Source: CAZEHS01 sp964649745
GTDB taxonomy: Bacteria; Bacillota; Clostridia; Peptostreptococcales; Acidaminobacteraceae
Assembly: GCA_964649745.1 (NCBI GenBank)
Contig: CAZYQI010000059.1
Coordinates: forward strand, 1-12,040
Direction of reading: 5' to 3'
Length of the DNA: 12,040 nucleotides
The notes beneath the pieces are model-generated. The model searched no databases, was not told the origin of the DNA, and saw nothing but the letters and a program-made list of their open reading frames with translations. The position numbers and the translations under genes are program-made. Shown here piece by piece: positions 7,943 through 12,040 of this stretch; the stretch's first letter is position 1, and the number at the start of each line of letters is the position of its first letter.

Positions 7943-7962
7943 TTTTTGTGAATTTTTGTGAA
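7943..7962 (+). promoter_or_regulatory. Tandem GlnL-type binding site upstream of nhaC copy A
   Basis: Two exact copies of TTTTTGTGAA lie head to tail (7943-7952 and 7953-7962), one helical turn apart. They contain TTTTGT, four bases (GAAT), TTTTGT at 7944-7959. This is the pattern I recall for the B. subtilis GlnL (YcbB) target upstream of glsA-glnT. The gene for a GlnL-like regulator ends 163 bases upstream. The repeat ends nine bases before the -10 box and occupies the -35 region, which fits an activator replacing a missing -35, although a repressor is not excluded. Confidence 0.75.
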
Positions 7963-7971
7963 GTTGCTTTA

Positions 7972-7977
7972 TATAAT
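7972..7977 (+). promoter_or_regulatory. -10 box of nhaC copy A
   Basis: A perfect TATAAT lies 33 bases before the TTG start codon. There is no recognisable -35 at 17 bases; that region is filled by the tandem TTTTTGTGAA repeat. Transcription would start near 7984 and leave a short leader containing the Shine-Dalgarno AAAGGAGGG (7994-8002). Confidence 0.65.
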
Positions 7978-8010
7978 TAGGGCAACTTATATTAAAGGAG
8001 GGATTTTGAT

Positions 8011-9462
8011 TTGGCCAAACGAGAGAAGAAAAAAGCAACGTTAGGCGTAGCACTCATCCCCGTAATTTTCACCATCGTGTTCCTGATGGCGGCGGTATTG
8101 CCCATTGAAGCAAGCATGGGTCTCCCCGACATCACGATGGACGCGCACATGCCCCTGTTCTTCGGTGCCATGTTCGCTGCTCTGATCGCCATCTACATGC
8201 TGGGCTTCACCTGGGCCGAGCTGGAGGAGGGTATTGTTGAGACCATTAAGATGTCCATGGGTGCCATCCTGATCCTGTTGGTAATCGGGATGCTCATCGG
8301 TACCTGGATGATTTCCGGCATCGTTCCAGCCATGATCTACTACGGACTGGATATTCTCAGCCCTGGGTTCTTCCTGGTAGCAAGCCTTTTGGTGTGCTCC
8401 ATTGTATCCCTGGCGACAGGAACCTCTTGGGGAACAGCGGGTACAGTGGGTATTGCCCTGATGGGTATCGGTGCAGGTCTTGGTATTGATCCTGCCATGA
8501 CCGGTGGTGCGGTTATCTCCGGCGCTTACTTCGGCGACAAAATGAGCCCGCTGTCGGATACGACCAACCTTGCTCCTGCAATGGCTGGCTCCACCCTGTT
8601 TGACCATATCAACCACATGATCTTCACCACAGGCCCCTCCTATGTGATTTCCCTGATCCTGTTTGCGGTCATCGGAATCAAGTTCGGCGGGAACAATCTT
8701 GACGCGGCTCAGATTCAGAGCATTCAAGAGGGCCTGGCAGGACAGTTTGCCAGCCTGAACCCCATCCTGCTCTTGGGTCCGGTTTTGGTTATCGCCATGG
8801 TTGTTATGAAGATGCCTGCACTTCCCGGCTTGTTCGGCGGGGCGCTGCTGGGTGGAATTTTTGCAATCTTTATTCAAGGCGCTCCAATTGGGGATATCCT
8901 CAGTTCATTCCATTATGGCTTCAGTGCAGAAACTGGCAATGAGATTCTTGATAACCTGCTTAACCGCGGCGGCATGGACTCCATGATGTGGACGGTTAAC
9001 CTGATCCTGTGCGCCATGTGTTTTGGTGGTGTTCTGGAGAAGTCCGGCATGCTGGAGGCTATCGCTGAAGCAATTCTCAAGATAGCCAAGGGTGTTGGCG
9101 GCCTTGTTAGTGCAACAATCTTCAGTTGTGTGTTCCTGAACTTCCTGGCCGGGGACCAATACCTCTCCATCGTTATCCCAGGCCGTATGTACAGAACAGC
9201 CTTTGACGAGGCCGGTCTGGCTCCACGGAACCTGTCCCGCTGTCTTGAGGATGCAGGAACCTTGACATCTCCGCTGATTCCATGGAATACCTGCGGCGCA
9301 ACGATGATTGGAACTCTGGGCCTTACAGCATGGACATATGTTCCATACTGCTTCCTGAACATCATCAACCCCATTGTCTCCATTATCTACGGATTCACGG
9401 GCATCACCATGATGAAGAAGGAAGACGATCCTACCTGGAAAGCGAACCAAGCTGCACTGTAA
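8011..9462 (+). CDS. nhaC: NhaC-family Na+/H+ antiporter-type transporter, copy A
   Basis: This is a polytopic membrane transporter of the NhaC family, whose members exchange Na+ for protons or move organic acids or amino acids with these ions (for example MleN for malate/lactate). The 483-residue length is typical. Hallmarks are GTSWGTAGTVGIALMGIG at 137-154 and GDKMSPLSDTTN at 175-186. A C-terminal repeat half has AGDQYLSIVIPGRMY and IPWNTCGATM. The start is TTG 8011, eight bases after AAAGGAGGG; the same TTG start and the first 47 bases recur in copy B. The gene follows the GlnKL-like operon and carries a GlnL-type site, so its substrate may relate to glutamine or glutamate metabolism, but this is inference. 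Residues 104-347 are identical at DNA level to copy B. Confidence 0.9.
   Translation: MAKREKKKATLGVALIPVIFTIVFLMAAVLPIEASMGLPDITMDAHMPLFFGAMFAALIAIYMLGFTWAELEEGIVETIKMSMGAILILLVIGMLIGTWMISGIVPAMIYYGLDILSPGFFLVASLLVCSIVSLATGTSWGTAGTVGIALMGIGAGLGIDPAMTGGAVISGAYFGDKMSPLSDTTNLAPAMAGSTLFDHINHMIFTTGPSYVISLILFAVIGIKFGGNNLDAAQIQSIQEGLAGQFASLNPILLLGPVLVIAMVVMKMPALPGLFGGALLGGIFAIFIQGAPIGDILSSFHYGFSAETGNEILDNLLNRGGMDSMMWTVNLILCAMCFGGVLEKSGMLEAIAEAILKIAKGVGGLVSATIFSCVFLNFLAGDQYLSIVIPGRMYRTAFDEAGLAPRNLSRCLEDAGTLTSPLIPWNTCGATMIGTLGLTAWTYVPYCFLNIINPIVSIIYGFTGITMMKKEDDPTWKANQAAL
8320..9051 (+). repeat. 732-bp block identical to 10711-11442
   Basis: Reading the two nhaC genes side by side with a constant offset of 2391 bases, I find no mismatch from 8320 to 9051. 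Immediately before (8058-8319) I count 36 differences in 262 bases, and immediately after (from 9052) substitutions are again frequent. The edges are therefore sharp. Confidence 0.9.
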
Positions 9463-9475
9463 ATTCAAACAGATT

Positions 9476-9504
9476 AACCGGTCCCCTGGGGGCCGGTTTT
9501 TTTT
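9476..9504 (+). terminator. Intrinsic terminator of nhaC copy A
   Basis: AACCGGTCCCC (9476-9486) pairs with GGGGGCCGGTT (9488-9498), with one wobble; the innermost pairs must open to form a loop. An eight-base T run covers 9497-9504. It begins 14 bases after the stop codon. Confidence 0.88.
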
Positions 9505-9514
9505 GTATAACGAA

Positions 9515-9537
9515 AACCCCCGGTTCTACCGGGGGTT
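9515..9537 (+). other. Left-end hairpin of the IS200-type element
   Basis: AACCCCCGG (9515-9523), loop TTCTA, CCGGGGGTT (9529-9537) form a perfect 9-bp stem. Its place near the left boundary fits the left-end hairpin that IS200-family TnpA recognises in single-stranded DNA. In Salmonella IS200 a comparable stem also blocks incoming transcription. Here it follows the nhaC terminator and could act as a second stop. Confidence 0.6.
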
Positions 9538-9570
9538 CCAAAAGCTTTAGCTATGAGCAAGAACTTAAAA

Positions 9571-9625
9571 CCTCCTTTTGTTAGAATAATGAAGGTTCGC
9601 CAACCACATTATCAACAAAAGGAGG
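9571..9625 (+). promoter_or_regulatory. Leader hairpin masking the tnpA ribosome binding site
   Basis: CCTCCTTTTGTT (9571-9582) is perfectly complementary to AACAAAAGGAGG (9614-9625), which contains the tnpA Shine-Dalgarno. The stem can continue with ATAATG (9586-9591) against CATTAT (9607-9612) and GGTT (9594-9597) against AACC (9602-9605). If formed in the mRNA it would hide the ribosome binding site and keep transposase low, as described for Salmonella IS200. Confidence 0.82.
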
Positions 9626-9632
9626 GTCCGAA

Positions 9633-10106
9633 ATGGACAAAAATAGCTTAGCACATACGACATGGAACTGCAAATACCATATAGTATTTGCCCCGAAATA
9701 TCGGAGGCGGGTGATCTACGGGAAAATCAAAAGCGATATTGGGAAGATACTGAGAAAGCTGTGTGAACAGAAAGGTGTTGAGATCCTAGAAGCTACGGCT
9801 TGTACGGATCATGTACATATGGTGGTTTGCATCCCACCCAAGCACAGCGTATCAAGCGTCATGGGGTATTTGAAGGGAAAAAGTTCACTGATGATATTTG
9901 ACCGGCATGCCCACCTGAAGTACAAGTATGGAAACCGTCATTTCTGGTGCAGAGGGTATTATGTGGATACGGTAGGCCGGAATGAAAAGGCGATAAGAGA
10001 GTATGTAAAAAACCAACTGGACGAGGATATTGCAAACGATCAAATCAGTATCGCTGAGTATGTTGACCCGTTTACGGGTGAGTCGGTAAAAAAGGGCAAG
10101 AAATAA
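9633..10106 (+). CDS. tnpA: IS200-type transposase TnpA (HUH Y1 family)
   Basis: TnpA is a small single-strand DNA transposase working as a dimer through a 5'-phosphotyrosine intermediate. The 157-residue product matches the family's usual length of about 130-160. It begins with the typical WNCKYHIVFAPKYRR segment. The HUH metal-binding motif is His60-Val-His62 in TDHVHMVV, and the catalytic residue is most likely Tyr124 in GRNEKAIREYVKNQ. All key residues are present and the frame is open, so the enzyme looks functional. ATG 9633 lies seven bases after AAAGGAGG, which is masked by an upstream hairpin. No tnpB or accessory gene is linked. Its presence between two near-copies of nhaC suggests insertion after, or close to, the duplication. 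Confidence 0.96.
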   Translation: MDKNSLAHTTWNCKYHIVFAPKYRRRVIYGKIKSDIGKILRKLCEQKGVEILEATACTDHVHMVVCIPPKHSVSSVMGYLKGKSSLMIFDRHAHLKYKYGNRHFWCRGYYVDTVGRNEKAIREYVKNQLDEDIANDQISIAEYVDPFTGESVKKGKK

Positions 10107-10107
10107 G

Positions 10108-10226
10108 GCTGCTTAAGCAGCAGCCTGTAAAGAGAAGCGGTTGGCGGACCAATTCAACGAGCCTTAAGGCTCATGCGAGCAACAGGCCCTTATAGGGCCA
10201 ACCAAACTGCCCGCTGAGCGGGTAGT
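10108..10226 (+). other. Hairpin array at the right end of the IS
   Basis: After the tnpA stop there are four successive self-complementary units: GCTGCTTAAGCAGC (10108-10121), GAGCCTTAAGGCTC (10159-10172), GGCCCT-TAT-AGGGCC (10185-10199), and ACTGCCCGC-TGA-GCGGGTAGT (10206-10226, one wobble). The last is probably the right-end hairpin bound by TnpA, because its structure is preserved in the element end at 26-46. The others may be part of the transposition end or of a short structured RNA. No expression evidence can be seen. Confidence 0.6.
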
Positions 10227-10334
10227 TTTGATTGTGTCCTTCATCATTACCACCGGAGTGGTGAACAATTATTTATTAAGAGTTCTGATGCGGTTTTCTC
10301 CGGTATTAAGTTTTTTTTTATTGGGCACATGAAT

Positions 10335-10368
10335 TTTTGTGTATGAAAACGTATGCCCCCCGTATACT
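10335..10368 (+). promoter_or_regulatory. Probable promoter of nhaC copy B with one GlnL-type half-site
   Basis: TATACT at 10363-10368 is a plausible -10 box. A single TTTTGT lies at 10335-10340, with 22 bases between it and the -10, exactly the distance of the first half-site in copy A (7944-7949 to 7972). The position of the second half-site (10345-10350) reads GAAAAC, so the tandem site is broken. A direct repeat GTATG (10341-10345 and 10351-10355) lies there instead. The remaining bases from the IS end at 10234 to here show no gene. Confidence 0.5.
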
Positions 10369-10401
10369 TGAGGCGACATTAAATTTAAGGAGGGTTTTGT
10401 T

Positions 10402-11856
10402 TTGGCCAAACGAGAGAAGAAAAAAGCAACGTTAGGCGTAGCACTCATTCCCGTAATCTTCACCGTAGTTTTTCTGATGTGCGCAGTACTGCCCATTGAA
10501 GCAAGTCTGGGCCTGCCCGACATCAGCATGGATGCTCACATGCCCCTGTTCTTTGGTGCCATGTTCGCTGCCCTGATTTCCATCTACGCACTGGGCTTCA
10601 CCTGGGCCGAGCTGGAGGAAGGCATTGTTGAGACCATCCGTATGTCCATGGGCGCCATCCTGATCCTGTTGGTTATCGGAATGCTCATCGGTACCTGGAT
10701 GATTTCCGGTATCGTTCCAGCCATGATCTACTACGGACTGGATATTCTCAGCCCTGGGTTCTTCCTGGTAGCAAGCCTTTTGGTGTGCTCCATTGTATCC
10801 CTGGCGACAGGAACCTCTTGGGGAACAGCGGGTACAGTGGGTATTGCCCTGATGGGTATCGGTGCAGGTCTTGGTATTGATCCTGCCATGACCGGTGGTG
10901 CGGTTATCTCCGGCGCTTACTTCGGCGACAAAATGAGCCCGCTGTCGGATACGACCAACCTTGCTCCTGCAATGGCTGGCTCCACCCTGTTTGACCATAT
11001 CAACCACATGATCTTCACCACAGGCCCCTCCTATGTGATTTCCCTGATCCTGTTTGCGGTCATCGGAATCAAGTTCGGCGGGAACAATCTTGACGCGGCT
11101 CAGATTCAGAGCATTCAAGAGGGCCTGGCAGGACAGTTTGCCAGCCTGAACCCCATCCTGCTCTTGGGTCCGGTTTTGGTTATCGCCATGGTTGTTATGA
11201 AGATGCCTGCACTTCCCGGCTTGTTCGGCGGGGCGCTGCTGGGTGGAATTTTTGCAATCTTTATTCAAGGCGCTCCAATTGGGGATATCCTCAGTTCATT
11301 CCATTATGGCTTCAGTGCAGAAACTGGCAATGAGATTCTTGATAACCTGCTTAACCGCGGCGGCATGGACTCCATGATGTGGACGGTTAACCTGATCCTG
11401 TGCGCCATGTGTTTTGGTGGTGTTCTGGAGAAGTCCGGCATGTTGGAAGCCTTGGCAGAAGCAATCCTCAAAATTGCTCACGGAGTTGGCGGTCTTGTGT
11501 CGGCTACAATCTTCAGCTGCATCTTCCTGAACTTCCTGGCAGGGGATCAATACCTCTCCATCGTTATCCCGGGCCGTATGTACAAGAACGCTTTTGATGA
11601 AGCCGGCCTTGCTCCCCGAAACCTGTCCCGTTGTCTGGAGGACTCCGGCACCCTGTCGTCAGCTCTGATTCCGTGGAATACCTGCGGCGCGACGATGATT
11701 GGAACCTTGGGTCTTACAGCGTGGACCTATGTACCGTACTGCTTCCTGAACATCATTAACCCCATTGTTTCCATCATCTACGGATTCACGGGCATCACAA
11801 TGATGAAGAAGGAAGACGATCCTACCTGGAAAGCGGCTCAGGCTGCTAATATGTAA
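10402..11856 (+). CDS. nhaC: NhaC-family Na+/H+ antiporter-type transporter, copy B
   Basis: This is the second of two tandem paralogues. The 484-residue product has the same family motifs (GTSWGTAGTVG, GDKMSPLSDTTN, AGDQYLSIVIPGRMY, IPWNTCGATM), so the reaction class should match copy A: cation/proton-coupled exchange across the cytoplasmic membrane, substrate unknown. It uses the same TTG start, seven bases after TAAGGAGGG. The N-terminal 100 residues and the last 140 or so differ at scattered positions, for example Cys for Ala near residue 27 and KNAF for RTAF near 400. The middle is identical. The different promoter suggests the two copies may be expressed under different conditions. It has its own terminator. 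No frameshift or lost motif is seen, so it looks functional. Confidence 0.9.
   Translation: MAKREKKKATLGVALIPVIFTVVFLMCAVLPIEASLGLPDISMDAHMPLFFGAMFAALISIYALGFTWAELEEGIVETIRMSMGAILILLVIGMLIGTWMISGIVPAMIYYGLDILSPGFFLVASLLVCSIVSLATGTSWGTAGTVGIALMGIGAGLGIDPAMTGGAVISGAYFGDKMSPLSDTTNLAPAMAGSTLFDHINHMIFTTGPSYVISLILFAVIGIKFGGNNLDAAQIQSIQEGLAGQFASLNPILLLGPVLVIAMVVMKMPALPGLFGGALLGGIFAIFIQGAPIGDILSSFHYGFSAETGNEILDNLLNRGGMDSMMWTVNLILCAMCFGGVLEKSGMLEALAEAILKIAHGVGGLVSATIFSCIFLNFLAGDQYLSIVIPGRMYKNAFDEAGLAPRNLSRCLEDSGTLSSALIPWNTCGATMIGTLGLTAWTYVPYCFLNIINPIVSIIYGFTGITMMKKEDDPTWKAAQAANM
10711..11442 (+). repeat. 732-bp block identical to 8320-9051
   Basis: This is the second copy of the perfectly identical core shared by the two nhaC genes, in direct orientation. 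It covers codons 104 to about 347. The first mismatches are at 10710 (T versus C at 8319) and 11443 (T versus C at 9052). Confidence 0.9.
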
Positions 11857-11871
11857 ATTGCATGAAAATTG

Positions 11872-11901
11872 GGAGCCGGCCGGATGGCCGGTTCCTTTTT
11901 T
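11872..11901 (+). terminator. Intrinsic terminator of nhaC copy B
   Basis: GGAGCCGGCC (11872-11881) pairs with GGCCGGTTCC (11886-11895), with one wobble and loop GGAT, followed by six T. It starts 15 bases after the stop codon and parallels the terminator of copy A. Confidence 0.88.
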
Positions 11902-11940
11902 ATAGGTAACAACCGAGTGATAAACAACACGGTAATGATC

Positions 11941-11969
11941 AATCCGTGTAAATCCGTGTGATCTGTGGC
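11941..11969 (+). repeat. Short 10-bp-period repeat in the downstream spacer
   Basis: AATCCGTGT occurs at 11941-11949 and again at 11951-11959, followed by the related ATCTGTGGC at 11961-11969. The period is 10 bases. The surrounding 11902-12040 holds no gene or RNA that I recognise. Confidence 0.5.
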
Positions 11970-12040
11970 TGAATTATCAGATTCTTATGTCAAGCATTTT
12001 TGATTATGTCCCAAAATAGCCAAAACATTAGCACCAGCTT

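Larger units (their letters stand above)
9505..10233 (+). mobile_element. Complete IS200-type insertion sequence (IS200/IS605 family, tnpA only)
   Basis: About 730 bases, the usual IS200 size, with one transposase gene, a left-end hairpin, an RBS-masking leader hairpin and a right-end hairpin array. There are no long terminal inverted repeats and no evident target duplication, as expected for this single-strand transposing family. The right end is set by similarity to the fragment at 1-53 (both end in TGATT). The left tip is uncertain and placed just after the terminator T run, a few bases before the first hairpin. No TnpB gene is present. It sits between the two nhaC copies. Confidence 0.85.

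Noticed and set aside
8041..8877. 278-codon open frame on the - strand, repeated at 10432-11268
   Set aside because: It lies antisense inside both nhaC genes. Its duplication simply follows that of nhaC, the product is His/Gln-rich without a family look, and no ribosome binding site supports it.
10107..10234. Remnant of a tnpB gene after tnpA
   Set aside because: The stretch is only about 130 bases, filled by hairpins, and no TnpB-like reading frame is visible.
8011..11856. Compound transposon made of two nhaC repeats around an IS
   Set aside because: The repeats are transporter genes with their own promoters and terminators, and the IS is a single self-contained IS200-type unit. A tandem duplication with a later insertion explains the layout better.
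1..12040. CRISPR array, tRNA or rRNA genes
   Set aside because: No regularly spaced repeat-spacer units, no cloverleaf and no rRNA-like segments were seen on reading the spacers.

Overview
The window looks like a chromosomal segment of a Firmicute, probably a clostridial anaerobe. The reasons are strong AGGAGG-type ribosome binding sites, a mid-range base composition, a GlnK/GlnL (YcbA/YcbB)-type two-component system, an Xpt of the Bacillus type, a lipoprotein-anchored BMP-family ABC importer and an IS200-type element. Genus cannot be fixed from the sequence. All recognised genes are on the + strand.

Region 1 (1-5507) is a purine uptake and salvage block. It opens with the right end of an IS200-like element (1-53). 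Then come xanthine phosphoribosyltransferase (xpt), a BMP-family substrate-binding lipoprotein, a double-domain ABC ATPase and two permeases. The ATPase and permease genes overlap by 4 and 1 bases and the block ends in a strong intrinsic terminator. The importer would bring in a purine base or nucleoside, and Xpt would convert xanthine to XMP.

Region 2 (5508-7910) is a two-component operon with its own -10 box and terminator. It encodes a multi-helix membrane histidine kinase and a response regulator whose C-terminal half resembles GlnL/YcbB of Bacillus subtilis.

Region 3 (7911-12040) holds two NhaC-family transporter genes in tandem, separated by a complete IS200-type element (tnpA only). 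The first has a perfect tandem TTTTTGTGAA repeat just upstream of its -10 box. This fits the TTTTGT-N4-TTTTGT site I recall for B. subtilis GlnL, so the neighbouring two-component system very likely controls the transporter. The second copy keeps only one half-site.

The two nhaC genes are about 86% identical near the 5' end and clearly diverged at the 3' end, but share a perfectly identical 732-bp core, the signature of recent gene conversion (or of a misassembly). The IS has an RBS-sequestering leader hairpin and a right-end hairpin that covaries with the element end at the window start.

The most interesting candidate system is the GlnKL-NhaC module: a glutamine-type sensor pair wired to duplicated Na+/H+ antiporter-family transporters instead of the glutaminase/glutamine-transporter pair known from B. 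subtilis.
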